A stretch of 37,266 nt of DNA from ARK-15 sp038880255 (GCA_038880255.1 JAVZSA010000010.1:1-37266), one strand, 5' to 3'. Counted from the first letter of the stretch, positions 8,147-16,360 are shown. A program made the numbers and translations. The notes: a model not told the origin generated them from the letters alone.

Positions 8147-10054
8147 ATGGAACAAAAGGTTGATGATTGGATAAAGACTCAGGATTTTAAAACTACTGCG
8201 GATATAGAGGTCCCTCAAAGATTAATAGATCAAGTGATAGGGCAGGATGAGGCAGTTGAAATAATAAAAAAGGCAGCTGTTCAAAAAAGGCACGTAATAT
8301 TGATAGGAGATCCAGGAACCGGAAAATCTATGTTGGCTCAATCAATGGTAGATTTTCTACCAAAAGAAGAGCTTGAGGATATTTTGGTTTTTCCAAATGA
8401 AGAAGATCAAAATAGACCAAGAATAAAGACATTACCTGCAGGAAAGGGTAAAGAACTTGTAAAACAGATGCAGGAGAGGGCAAAGCAAGAGAAAATGGAA
8501 AGGCAAAGATTTCTTCAATTAACATTATTTAGCTTAATAATTTTAGGAATTATTGCCTATATTTTTACTAGGGATTTTACTATACTTTTTACAAGTATTC
8601 TATTGGTTGTTTTTCTATGGATATTTCTTGGCATGGCTGTTCAAAGGACAGAACAGAATATGGTCCCAAAGTTACTTGTATCCCATGATGTAAATGATAA
8701 ACCACCGTTCATAGATGCAACGGGAGCACATACTGGTGCTCTTTTGGGTGATGTGAGACATGATCCATTTCAATCTGGGGGTTTAGAAACACCACCTCAC
8801 ATTAGGGTAGAGGCAGGAGCGATACATAAGGCTAACAAAGGTGTGTTATTTATAGATGAAATTAATCTTTTAAGGCCAGAAAGTCAACAAGCACTTTTAA
8901 CCGCAATGCAGGAAAAAAAGTTTGCAATTACAGGGCAGAGTGAAAGGAGTGCAGGAGCACTTGTTCAAACAGAGCCTGTACCATGCGATTTTATTTTAGT
9001 TGCTGCAGGAAACATTGAATCTTTAGAAGGTATGCATCCTGCATTGAGATCGAGGATCAGGGGATACGGTTATGAAATATATATGAACAATAGTATGGAG
9101 GATAATGAAGAAAATAGGAAGAAGTTAATAAGATTTGTAGCTCAGGAAATAAAAAAAGATGGAAAAATACCGCATTTTGAAAAAATGGCAGTTGCAGAAA
9201 TAATTAAGGAAGCACAAAAGAGGGCGGGAAGAAAGGATAGGCTAACTCTTAGATTGAGAGAATTGGGTGGATTGATAAGGGTAGCGGGGGACATTGCCAG
9301 ATCACAAAATTCCAATATTGTTACTGTTGACCATGTGATTATGGCCAAAAAATCCGCAAGGCCTCTTGAACAACAGATTGTGGACAGAATGATAGAGGTA
9401 AGGAAAGAGTATAGGACATTTATGAACAAAGGATATGCGGTTGGGACTGTAAATGGATTAGCAGTATACAGTGCCCAAAGTGGAATGGCGGAATTTTCAG
9501 GAATGATATTGCCTATTGTAGCTGAAGTAACACCGGCTCAAAGTAGGAATCAAGGAAGGGTAATAGCAACGGGAAAGTTAGGTGAAATAGCCAAGGAAGC
9601 TGTTCAGAATGTCTCAGCAATTGTTAAAAAATACAGTGGGGAGGATATATCCAACCATGATGTTCACATACAATTTATTGGCACCTATGAAGGGGTAGAG
9701 GGTGATTCTGCAAGTATTTCAATTGCAACTGCAGTTATTTCTGCCTTAGAAAATATACCTGTGGATCAAAGTGTGGCTATGACAGGTTCTTTAAGTATTA
9801 GGGGACAAGTATTACCTGTTGGTGGCATTTCAGCAAAAGTAGAAGCAGCAATAGAGGCAGGGTTTAAAAAGGTAATAATACCTGAAAGTAATGTTCAGGA
9901 TGTAATATTAGATGAGCATCATATGGGCAAAATAGAGATAGTAACTGTGAGTACAATAATTGAAGTTTTGGAAATTGCATTAAAAGAATCTATACAAAAG
10001 AATAGATTAATCAATGATTTGAAAGCAGTAATTAATGTTCCAGTTGTTGTATGA
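8147..10054 (+). CDS. lonB: ATP-dependent archaeal membrane protease LonB
   Basis: This 635-residue AAA+ protease is the main membrane-bound ATP-dependent protease of euryarchaea, which lack bacterial FtsH. Walker A GDPGTGKS is at 54-61. Two transmembrane helices (about 124-165) are inserted within the AAA module, the LonB hallmark. Walker B is LFIDEI. The C-terminal protease domain has the catalytic Ser521 (in EGDSAS) and Lys564 (in GGISAKVEAA), 43 residues apart as in archaeal Lon. It lacks the N-terminal domain of bacterial LonA. The ribosome binding site is weak (AGGATCGG). Its stop overlaps the start of the next gene. Confidence 0.96.
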   Translation: MEQKVDDWIKTQDFKTTADIEVPQRLIDQVIGQDEAVEIIKKAAVQKRHVILIGDPGTGKSMLAQSMVDFLPKEELEDILVFPNEEDQNRPRIKTLPAGKGKELVKQMQERAKQEKMERQRFLQLTLFSLIILGIIAYIFTRDFTILFTSILLVVFLWIFLGMAVQRTEQNMVPKLLVSHDVNDKPPFIDATGAHTGALLGDVRHDPFQSGGLETPPHIRVEAGAIHKANKGVLFIDEINLLRPESQQALLTAMQEKKFAITGQSERSAGALVQTEPVPCDFILVAAGNIESLEGMHPALRSRIRGYGYEIYMNNSMEDNEENRKKLIRFVAQEIKKDGKIPHFEKMAVAEIIKEAQKRAGRKDRLTLRLRELGGLIRVAGDIARSQNSNIVTVDHVIMAKKSARPLEQQIVDRMIEVRKEYRTFMNKGYAVGTVNGLAVYSAQSGMAEFSGMILPIVAEVTPAQSRNQGRVIATGKLGEIAKEAVQNVSAIVKKYSGEDISNHDVHIQFIGTYEGVEGDSASISIATAVISALENIPVDQSVAMTGSLSIRGQVLPVGGISAKVEAAIEAGFKKVIIPESNVQDVILDEHHMGKIEIVTVSTIIEVLEIALKESIQKNRLINDLKAVINVPVVV

Positions 10055-10440
10055 AAATATATTATGTTAATGGTAAGCCTAATGAAATCGCTATTAAAAA
10101 AGTAAAAAATGGTGAAATAATTATAATAAAAGATGAAGGCATAATTTCAAAAAAGATTTTAGAAAGTGCATATTTGAAAGCAAAAAGATCTTTCAACAAT
10201 AATACAAGTATTGGTAGGGATATAGGTACTGAGATGAAGCTTTACCTTGCAACAAATAGACAAATTTCTGAGGCTTTAGAAAAATATGGTGTTAAAGGAG
10301 AAGGCAAATACTTCATAGTTTCTGAAAATGAACTTGACCTTAAAAATTTAGGTTTTGAAGAAATCGAATTTAAAGAACTTGAAAATGAGGAATTGTTGAA
10401 GGAACTTGAAAAAATAGCAATGTTTGAATTAAAAAAATAA
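10051..10440 (+). CDS. cgi121: KEOPS complex subunit, Cgi121-like
   Basis: This 129-residue protein resembles Cgi121, the KEOPS subunit that binds the tRNA 3' end during N6-threonylcarbamoyladenosine synthesis. The family-like stretch runs from about residue 35 to 95: helices with AYLKAKRSF, then GTEMKLYLATNRQISEAL and a GKYFIVSE strand. These correspond to the family's 'long-lived residues LLYLsG.RQI..Ai' block. It overlaps lonB by ATGA, so the two are translationally coupled, which is not an obvious functional pairing. Other KEOPS genes are not in the window. The match is from pattern memory only. Confidence 0.7.
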   Translation: MKIYYVNGKPNEIAIKKVKNGEIIIIKDEGIISKKILESAYLKAKRSFNNNTSIGRDIGTEMKLYLATNRQISEALEKYGVKGEGKYFIVSENELDLKNLGFEEIEFKELENEELLKELEKIAMFELKK

Positions 10441-10441
10441 A

Positions 10442-11554
10442 TTAAATCTTTTCAAATCTATTTTTTAATTTTTCCATCACCTTTGGAAGTGTTGTATATT
10501 CCATTTCCTCAAGTGGTAATCTATGTGGCTCAAATGGTCCATGCCTTCTCATATAGTCAGCAATTTCATTTGCAGTCTTTCTTGCATTATCAAATGCTGG
10601 ATCATCAAATAGATCAACTGGTCCAACAAGCATTCCTTCGGAAAGTTGAAAGCCAAGAGCAGCCACCCTTGGAGGTCCATCAAATCTTGTGCATTTTGCA
10701 TCTTTTAAGCCAACAGGCATTATAGGGCCATTATGTGAACCTCTCATCCATCCAGAAACAAGATGAGGAAATGAAAAAGGTTCTAAAACCTCTCCTAGGG
10801 CAGGCAAACCCGATTGTGCCCTTACCAAAGCAACTGGATCATCCTTTCCTACATATTCCCCAGCAATCTGATAAAGCTTTTCTGTTGAAATTACAGCCAC
10901 AGGTTCATCACTCTTTATTTTAGGATGTTTTTCCGACGTAAATACCCTTTTTATCACATATCTACTCTTTGCACCAATTAATGCCAAGAGATCGTAAAGT
11001 TCCTCAGGAGTTTTTAATAACACCTTTTTATGTTCTACAATGTCCCAAACTTCGAAGTTAAAACCATCATGCATTGATGGGTCAATTATAAGACCAGGTG
11101 TGTTAAAAGGATCAGCAAACATTTTAAATATTGGTAAATTGAAAGCTCCAGGTTCTGTTTTATCCATCATAAAAGCTACTACAGGTTCACCCTTCCTCTC
11201 TTCAAATGACATTTCCGCAATTCCTGGTCCCAATCCTCTCACATTTCCAGAAAAGGCATCCTTCAATAGATCCTGACCCGCCCCATAAAGTTTAAGTTTC
11301 TTGGCAACTTCAGTGGATTTTTTAAAAACATCCCAAGCAAGTCCATGGATTTTTTCATTGTCCTCTCCAAATTTATGTGTCATTATTAGTTGAAGATCAT
11401 CGCCAACACCAACTACCCTATAATCTATTAGAATACCATCCTTTTTTGCCTGTTCAAGAATTTCACTTGCCTTTTCTTTAAGAGAAGGATGCACTGAAGA
11501 ATGGCCAGGATATCCCCCCACATCTGCCTTTATAAGACTCAGTGTAATTTTCAT
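10442..11554 (-). CDS. fbp: Bifunctional fructose-1,6-bisphosphate aldolase/phosphatase (archaeal FBPA/P)
   Basis: This 370-residue gluconeogenic enzyme makes fructose 6-phosphate from triose phosphates in one active site. The N-terminus MKITLSLIKADVGGYPGHS is diagnostic, with the metal-binding aspartates near the start and HKFGED. The aldolase residues sit in EYVGKDDP: Tyr234 and Lys237, with the Y-x-x-K spacing of the known Schiff-base Lys and its partner Tyr. The later block RGSHNGPIMPV is typical too. I chose the ATG at 11554. The frame reads 4 codons further to a TTG, but all family members begin at MKIT, and GGTG precedes this ATG. It converges with the Cgi121-like gene, leaving one base between the coding ends. 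Confidence 0.96.
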   Translation of the reverse strand: MKITLSLIKADVGGYPGHSSVHPSLKEKASEILEQAKKDGILIDYRVVGVGDDLQLIMTHKFGEDNEKIHGLAWDVFKKSTEVAKKLKLYGAGQDLLKDAFSGNVRGLGPGIAEMSFEERKGEPVVAFMMDKTEPGAFNLPIFKMFADPFNTPGLIIDPSMHDGFNFEVWDIVEHKKVLLKTPEELYDLLALIGAKSRYVIKRVFTSEKHPKIKSDEPVAVISTEKLYQIAGEYVGKDDPVALVRAQSGLPALGEVLEPFSFPHLVSGWMRGSHNGPIMPVGLKDAKCTRFDGPPRVAALGFQLSEGMLVGPVDLFDDPAFDNARKTANEIADYMRRHGPFEPHRLPLEEMEYTTLPKVMEKLKNRFEKI

Positions 11555-11585
11555 AAAATACACCAATTACATATAATGAAAAATG

Positions 11586-11593
11586 TTTAATAA
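11586..11593 (+). promoter_or_regulatory. TATA box of the nitroreductase gene (leaderless)
   Basis: TTTAATAA is centred about 24 bases before the ATG at 11614, and no ribosome binding site lies between. That spacing puts transcription start at or next to the start codon, so the message is probably leaderless. Confidence 0.5.
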
Positions 11594-11613
11594 AACTTTT
11601 CTTTAGGATTTTT

Positions 11614-12123
11614 ATGAACGAATTTATAAATATAATAATGGAAAGAAGGAGTATTAGAAATTATAAGATGGATGAAGTTTCAGATGAGATATTATTTAAA
11701 CTAATAAGAGCAGCACAATATGCGCCAAGTTCTTGGAATAGACAACCTTGGAGATTCATAATAATAAAGGATAAGGAAAAATTGAAAAAAATATCTGAAA
11801 TATTACCCTATGGAAAATTTCTTTCAAGAGTACCAATGGCAATTGCAGTACTATCATCAGAGAAAGAATCAGATCTTTGGTTAATTGATGGTAGTTTAGC
11901 TACTGAAAATTTGATGATTGCAGCAGAAGCTTATGGACTTGGTACTTGTTGGATTGCTGATGCTGATAATGTAGAAATAAAAAAGATGCTTGAAATACCC
12001 GAAGAGTTCCACATAATAACAATCACGCCACTGGGATATCCATCAAGAAAACCTAATCCACCACAAAGAAAAAATATGGAAGATATACTCTATTTTGAAA
12101 AGTTTGGTAAAAAATATCTTTAA
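11614..12123 (+). CDS. Nitroreductase family protein (FMN-dependent oxidoreductase)
   Basis: This is a 169-residue member of the nitroreductase superfamily. The FMN phosphate-binding start RRSIRNY (residues 11-17) and the block APSSWNRQPWRFI (about 37-49) are typical. EAYGLGTCWIA (about 109-119) and GYPSRKPNPP near the end complete the fold. Substrate cannot be read from the sequence. The family includes reductases for quinones, nitro compounds and flavins. It is divergent from fbp and precedes 5S rRNA. Confidence 0.9.
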   Translation: MNEFINIIMERRSIRNYKMDEVSDEILFKLIRAAQYAPSSWNRQPWRFIIIKDKEKLKKISEILPYGKFLSRVPMAIAVLSSEKESDLWLIDGSLATENLMIAAEAYGLGTCWIADADNVEIKKMLEIPEEFHIITITPLGYPSRKPNPPQRKNMEDILYFEKFGKKYL

Positions 12124-12129
12124 ACAAAA

Positions 12130-12137
12130 TTTTTATA
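12130..12137 (+). promoter_or_regulatory. TATA box of the 5S rRNA gene
   Basis: TTTTTATA is placed 25-32 bases before the mature 5' end of the 5S rRNA, the normal archaeal position. It shows that this 5S gene has its own promoter rather than being part of a 16S-23S transcript. Confidence 0.55.
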
Positions 12138-12161
12138 GTTGTTAATATTTCAAGGGGATAG

Positions 12162-12289
12162 GGAGTGACGGTCATAGAGAACAGGGAAACACCCGGTCCC
12201 ATTCCGAACCCGGCAGTTAAGCCTGTTCTCGTGCCATATGCGTACTTGGATGCGCGAGCTCCAGGGAAGTATGGCATGCTGTCACTCCT
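12162..12289 (+). rRNA. rrf: 5S ribosomal RNA
   Basis: About 128 bases. The ends pair as GGAGTGAC with GTCACTCC (helix I). The interior holds the conserved block ACACCCGGTCCCATTCCGAA (loop B/C region) and the later helix around CATGCTGTCA. No 16S or 23S sequence lies nearby, so this is a stand-alone 5S gene. Ends may be off by one or two bases. Confidence 0.93.
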
Positions 12290-12300
12290 TTATCCCAACA

Positions 12301-12308
12301 TTTATAAA
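12301..12308 (+). promoter_or_regulatory. TATA box of the small gene at 12330 (leaderless)
   Basis: TTTATAAA is 22-29 bases before the ATG at 12330 with no ribosome binding site between, consistent with a leaderless transcript. It lies directly after the 5S rRNA end. Confidence 0.5.
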
Positions 12309-12329
12309 GATGTGAAAAATTATTAAATT

Positions 12330-12620
12330 ATGTTTCCTGAAGAAGTTATAACAATTTCTAAAAAGGGTAAAAGGGAAGTAAGAAATTTTGTTGGAAAGGG
12401 AAGGTTCGTAATTTACAATTATCTTGATCCTGAAACTGGTAAGTCAGTGGAAAATAAAAAGAGGTTGATTTTAAAATTTGAGGATGGGCATAGGGAGGAA
12501 TATTTCATTATTCCCACCACGAATGGAAAAAGAAATCTTATGATAGTTGCGGAGGAAAAAGAAGGAAGAAAGATATGGGATGGAAAATATGCAGTAGATC
12601 TAGATCAATTTTTTATTTAA
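12330..12620 (+). CDS. Small conserved-looking hypothetical protein
   Basis: This 96-residue soluble, charged protein I do not recognise. It shows alternating strands (RFVIYNYLD, KRLILKFED, EEYFIIPT, LMIVAEE) and basic patches (KKGKREVRN, NKKRL), which suggests a small beta-barrel, possibly nucleic-acid binding. That is inference from composition. A clear TATA box at leaderless distance and codon use like its neighbours support a real gene. Confidence 0.65.
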   Translation: MFPEEVITISKKGKREVRNFVGKGRFVIYNYLDPETGKSVENKKRLILKFEDGHREEYFIIPTTNGKRNLMIVAEEKEGRKIWDGKYAVDLDQFFI

Positions 12621-12667
12621 AGAATCAAATATATATAAAAAATATATTTAAAATTTAAAAGATAATT

Positions 12668-13486
12668 TTAGGGTGTAGAATTAATTGAGGCAAGTGTAAC
12701 CACAAAATACAATGTTTTACCTGCAAGATAATTATTGTAATTTATTATTATATAATTATTACCAACGATATAAATGCTCGAACCATTAGGAAGTATAGTA
12801 TTTGGATAAGTTTCTATTACATATTTTATTGTGTTTTTATCTGAATAATATACAAAGTAATAATACTGAATGGAATTACCATATGGATAATATGAATTGT
12901 TCGCATAGGCATCATTTTGAATTGTAACATTATTCTGGGTTGTATCAACAAAAATTACCTGATCATCCCATCCAAAATATTTATCTCTACATACCATTCC
13001 TTGATATGGTACTTCACCAGTTCTATTTTCAAATTGTTGCATTGTAATGAATTGTATTCTAGAGATTGTGCCATATCTGCTCACGTTTTTCAACAATGAT
13101 GAATTAAAGGCATATCCCAATGAGGGAGGAACTATTATTGTTTTTGTCTCTCCCGGATACATTCCTATAACACCAAGGCTAAATCCCTGGATTACCTGAT
13201 TTGAACCAACTGTAAAATTGAATGGTGAAAATGAGGATGGGTATTTGAAAATAGGCGCCTTTAAATATGTAAAGTTATTGTTTGCTACAGTTCTTATGTT
13301 TGTATCAAATATATACCTTATTCCATTTTCAACATAATATCCATAATAATAAACGGAAACAGTATCACCATTCTTAACATAGTTAACACTAGGAGTTTTA
13401 CTTAAAGTATTATATCCGTAGTAAATACCAACAGATGCAACGATAATTATTGAAACTACCAGGATTACATATATCCAACTTTTCAT
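12668..13486 (-). CDS. Membrane-anchored extracytoplasmic FKBP-type peptidyl-prolyl isomerase
   Basis: This 272-residue protein begins with a signal-anchor helix (about 4-25). An FKBP core follows (about 38-135): NGDTVSVYYYGYY, FNFTVGSNQVIQGFSLGVIGM and GETKTIIVPPSLGYAF, which include the active-site segments of long archaeal FKBPs. The remaining 140 residues form a second beta-rich part with many N-x-S/T sequons, probably the insert/C-terminal chaperone part of the long type plus an extension. It should assist folding of secreted or S-layer proteins outside the cell membrane. It stands alone, with its 3' end facing the small hypothetical gene. Confidence 0.85.
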   Translation of the reverse strand: MKSWIYVILVVSIIIVASVGIYYGYNTLSKTPSVNYVKNGDTVSVYYYGYYVENGIRYIFDTNIRTVANNNFTYLKAPIFKYPSSFSPFNFTVGSNQVIQGFSLGVIGMYPGETKTIIVPPSLGYAFNSSLLKNVSRYGTISRIQFITMQQFENRTGEVPYQGMVCRDKYFGWDDQVIFVDTTQNNVTIQNDAYANNSYYPYGNSIQYYYFVYYSDKNTIKYVIETYPNTILPNGSSIYIVGNNYIIINYNNYLAGKTLYFVVTLASINSTP

Positions 13487-13575
13487 TTTAAAAACACAAA
13501 TGGTAATTTGGATAAATATTTTTTGATTTTTAAAAATGAAGAAAATTAATTAAGAAGTAAATTTATATTATATTG

Positions 13576-14145
13576 ATGCCAGGAATAGAAGAAGAACTAA
13601 ACACTTACATTAGGAACGAAAAAAATACAAAGTTAAAACTTAAGGAAATACCTGAAGAATTTTTCAAAAAAATAGATATGGAAAATAAAAGGTTAAAAGA
13701 GGAAATTAAATTAGCAATTCAAAAAGATGATGTGAAATATATAGCGCAATTGACACAAAAAATAAGAGGAATTGAAAATGGAATTAAGGAACTTAAAAGT
13801 ATTAGATGTAGGAAAATCGCAATTCAGGCATTGGAAGATTCAATAGATGGAACAAATTCAAACCTTGATTCATATACAAATTATGAAAGGATTCTTTATG
13901 ATAATTTAAGGAAATTATTTAAAGCATATATAAGTGAAGAAGAGTACATTTTTCCAGTACAAAAAGAGGTGAAAAAAGAAGAAAAGGAGGAAATAAAAAA
14001 GGTACTTGTAAGGGTGATTATACCAACTGAAGTCGCGGATTTGGATGGAAATTATGTTATGAGGAAGGAGGATGTTTTATACTTAAGTGAGCAACTTGCA
14101 AAATTACTTCAGGCAAAGGGTTATTGTGAAATAATAAAGATTTAA
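13576..14145 (+). CDS. Archaeal GINS complex subunit (GINS51/Gins15-like)
   Basis: This 189-residue protein has a helical N-terminal part (about 1-125, with a basic-acidic coiled-coil character) followed by a small beta domain (about 138-185): KVLVRVIIPTEVADLDGNY, then LSEQLAKLLQAKGYCEII. The last block is the typical C-terminal B domain of archaeal GINS51. GINS joins MCM and the replicative nuclease/Cdc45-like protein in the replisome. I chose the ATG at 13576; a TTG precedes it directly. Its stop overlaps the stop of pth on the other strand by two bases. Confidence 0.78.
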   Translation: MPGIEEELNTYIRNEKNTKLKLKEIPEEFFKKIDMENKRLKEEIKLAIQKDDVKYIAQLTQKIRGIENGIKELKSIRCRKIAIQALEDSIDGTNSNLDSYTNYERILYDNLRKLFKAYISEEEYIFPVQKEVKKEEKEEIKKVLVRVIIPTEVADLDGNYVMRKEDVLYLSEQLAKLLQAKGYCEIIKI

Positions 14146-14498
14146 AATAAAGGTAATGAACCTGTTATTTTATCTATAACATTCTCCTTTTCAGGTCCAA
14201 TACCTAAGGCAGTAATAGTCCCGGGCAAAACCTCGGTCAAACCAGCATCCTGTATTAATGTAGTGAAAATACCCATTTGATCAGCCTTCATCTTTAATTC
14301 CAACATCTCCTTCAAATTTTTTACCTTTAAAACCACCTTTCTTTGCCCTTCATTCCACCAAGCTTCAAATATATTCCTATTATTTTTATATGAATAAATC
14401 GCACAGGTAGATGCAGCGTGGGCAACTTGAGCAGCCAATTTTCCACAGGATATTTCTAGATCTTCTCTTACAACAATAACAAGTTTGTATTCCATCAT
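14142..14498 (-). CDS. pth2: Peptidyl-tRNA hydrolase, Pth2 family
   Basis: This 118-residue protein releases peptides from prematurely dissociated peptidyl-tRNA. The Pth2 pattern is complete: KLVIVVREDLEISCGKLAAQ (start of the fold, with the catalytic-site Lys), AHAASTCA, then GIFTTLIQDAGLTEVLPGT and a GIGPE segment. The length is normal for archaeal Pth2. It converges tail to tail with the GINS gene, the two stop codons sharing bases 14143-14144. Two adjacent ATGs are possible starts; the second would shorten it by one residue. Confidence 0.95.
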   Translation of the reverse strand: MMEYKLVIVVREDLEISCGKLAAQVAHAASTCAIYSYKNNRNIFEAWWNEGQRKVVLKVKNLKEMLELKMKADQMGIFTTLIQDAGLTEVLPGTITALGIGPEKENVIDKITGSLPLF

Positions 14499-14538
14499 TC
14501 ATAATATTGTTTTACATATTAAAAATGTATCAAAAAAT

Positions 14539-14546
14539 ATTTAATA
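14539..14546 (+). promoter_or_regulatory. TATA box of tRNA-Gln
   Basis: ATTTAATA lies about 23-30 bases before the mature tRNA 5' end at 14569, as expected for an archaeal tRNA promoter. Confidence 0.45.
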
Positions 14547-14568
14547 ATTAATTGTATTAGAAGAAAAC

Positions 14569-14641
14569 AGCCCCGTGGTGTAGCGGCCAAGCATAGTGGG
14601 CTCTGGACCCACAGACGGCAGTTCGAATCTGCCCGGGGCTG
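14569..14641 (+). tRNA. tRNA-Gln (anticodon CTG)
   Basis: A full cloverleaf is visible: acceptor AGCCCCG pairs with CGGGGCT, anticodon stem GTGGG with CCCAC, loop CTCTGGA with anticodon CTG at 14603-14605, and T arm GGCAG/CTGCC around TTCGAAT. The discriminator base is G. No CCA is encoded and no intron is seen. Confidence 0.95.
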
Positions 14642-14646
14642 CTTAA

Positions 14647-14656
14647 TTTTAAATAT
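14647..14656 (+). promoter_or_regulatory. TATA box of the nfeD operon (leaderless)
   Basis: TTTAAATATA is 22-31 bases before the ATG at 14678 without an intervening ribosome binding site. The first gene of this operon is probably translated from a leaderless message, while the third gene has a strong GGAGGT. Confidence 0.5.
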
Positions 14657-14677
14657 ACCTAAGTTATCTTCAAAATC

Positions 14678-15931
14678 ATGAAAAGATGGAAAAGTTTTCT
14701 AATTCTTTCGTTTATAATAATTCTTTTAATATTACCATATTCCTCTTCATCCAATCACACTTATCTTGTAATAAATTTTAATGTACAAGTGGATCCAGGC
14801 GCAGTATCATTCTTTCAAAGATCCTATAATTATGCCGAATCCAATAATATTCCAATTGTAATAATTAATATGAATACCCCAGGAGGCCTTCTTGATTCTA
14901 TGCTTTCAATAGTTAATTTAACAATAGAAGCAGAGAAAATGGGAATTACAGTAATTACCTATGTTCCACCTGGTGGAATGGCTGCATCTGCTGGAAGTTA
15001 TATTGCAATGGCATCGGATGCAATATATATGGCAAATGGTACTTTTATAGGACCTTCTACACCTGTTATAGAGGGCATTTCAGTGAATTCAACATATCAG
15101 ATGCATGTTGAGAATGCTATGCTTGCCTTAATGGAATCACTTGCTCAAGAACATGGTAGAAATGTTACAGCAGCTGGTTTGATGGTAACAAACAATATTG
15201 CATACACAGCACAACAAGCAAAGTCCATAAATCTTATTGATGGTCTTGTTGATAGTTTTTCTGCTTTAATTTCAAAATTGAATTTGCAAAACTACAGTTC
15301 TGTGCAAATGAATCCAAGTACATACGATCAATTCTTAAGTTTTATAAGCAATCCTACAGTGGATGGAATTTTAATGACAATTGGTATGCTGGCTATACTG
15401 TTAGATCTCTATCATGCTACAGTAGTGACAACAATTGTTGGAATAATTCTTATTGCATTGGGTCTTTGGGGTGCTGAAATTATCGGTGGTAATATTGTTG
15501 GCATTATTTTCATAATTATAGGTGGTGCATTAATTATTGCGGAAATCAAGGTAGGTCATGGATTTCTCATGATTACGGGTGTTTTACTTGCATTGTTTGG
15601 TACATGGCTTCTTGCATCTGGAATACCGTATTCACCATCACCATTTGGAATTCTTTCCTATGTGGCCTTCGGTATTATGGGAGGATTGGGTTTTATTGCA
15701 GCATATTATCTAAATTGGATAAGAAGAACACTTAGAAAAAGGCCAATTGTAGGTCCAGAATCAATAATAGGAAAAATGGGAATAGCAATTACTGACATAG
15801 ATAATGAAGGAGAAGTAAGGGTAGAGGGTATAATTTGGAGAGCAAGATCTGAAAAAAAGATAGAAAAGGGGAAAAAAATTAAAGTAAAGGGTATTGAAGG
15901 CTTAATATTAATAGTGGAGGAGGCAAAATAA
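14678..15931 (+). CDS. nfeD: NfeD-type membrane-bound serine protease (ClpP class), long form
   Basis: This 417-residue protein has a signal peptide (about 1-25), a ClpP-like protease domain (about 28-205) with NTPGG and the nucleophile Ser104 in AASAGS, a block of about five helices (about 225-345), and a C-terminal OB domain (about 360-415) facing the cytoplasm. Related archaeal NfeD proteases cleave stomatin partners, and a stomatin gene is in this operon. The general-base Lys expected about 40 residues after the Ser is not seen: the aligned motif reads HVEN where homologues have K-I-x-N. The last base of its stop codon is the first base of the next ATG. Confidence 0.9.
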   Translation: MKRWKSFLILSFIIILLILPYSSSSNHTYLVINFNVQVDPGAVSFFQRSYNYAESNNIPIVIINMNTPGGLLDSMLSIVNLTIEAEKMGITVITYVPPGGMAASAGSYIAMASDAIYMANGTFIGPSTPVIEGISVNSTYQMHVENAMLALMESLAQEHGRNVTAAGLMVTNNIAYTAQQAKSINLIDGLVDSFSALISKLNLQNYSSVQMNPSTYDQFLSFISNPTVDGILMTIGMLAILLDLYHATVVTTIVGIILIALGLWGAEIIGGNIVGIIFIIIGGALIIAEIKVGHGFLMITGVLLALFGTWLLASGIPYSPSPFGILSYVAFGIMGGLGFIAAYYLNWIRRTLRKRPIVGPESIIGKMGIAITDIDNEGEVRVEGIIWRARSEKKIEKGKKIKVKGIEGLILIVEEAK

Positions 15932-16323
15932 TGAAAAATCTTTTACATTATTCCCTTTTAACAATAAAATATTTAGTGTTAATACTACTAATAATTGTTG
16001 CATTGATACTTGTAATAGAAAATATAATGAAATTTAATATTATTTCATTTCTCATATATGGTGCATCAACTCTTGGGCTATTCTTTCTTTATTATTATTT
16101 TGACAAAATAATATGGGCTATAGAGAGTAGACCAAAAACAGGTAGTGAATCATTACCGGGTAAGGAGGGAATAGCGATAACAGATATTGATGGTGAAGGT
16201 GAAGTGAAAGTGGAAGGTATAATATGGAGGGGGAAATCAATTGATGGAAATATTATTAAAAAGGGATCAAATGTAAAAGTGGAAAAAGTGGAAGGTATTA
16301 CATTAATTGTGAGGAAAATTTAA
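15931..16323 (+). CDS. Short NfeD-like protein (two helices plus OB domain)
   Basis: This 130-residue protein has two helices (about 11-32 and 37-58) and a C-terminal OB domain (about 75-130). It shares GIAITDID.EGEV.VEGIIWR with the long NfeD upstream, so the two OB domains are clearly homologous. It has no protease domain. It overlaps the long nfeD gene by one base and is followed by the stomatin gene. The short form may compete for or stabilise the stomatin contact; that is inference from the shared domain. Confidence 0.85.
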   Translation: MKNLLHYSLLTIKYLVLILLIIVALILVIENIMKFNIISFLIYGASTLGLFFLYYYFDKIIWAIESRPKTGSESLPGKEGIAITDIDGEGEVKVEGIIWRGKSIDGNIIKKGSNVKVEKVEGITLIVRKI

Positions 16324-16348
16324 TAAGAATGTTAAGGATTAAACATTT

Positions 16349-16354
16349 GGAGGT
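16349..16354 (+). promoter_or_regulatory. Strong Shine-Dalgarno site of the stomatin gene
   Basis: GGAGGT sits 6 bases before the ATG at 16361. It is one of the few full-length sites in this window and suggests high translation of the stomatin gene relative to the two preceding genes. Confidence 0.6.
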
Positions 16355-16360
16355 AAAAAT

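Noticed and set aside
10483..11276. Three plus-strand open frames (10483-10725, 10735-10923, 11040-11276)
   Set aside because: They lie antisense inside fbp, whose protein sequence is fully conserved; they are shadows.
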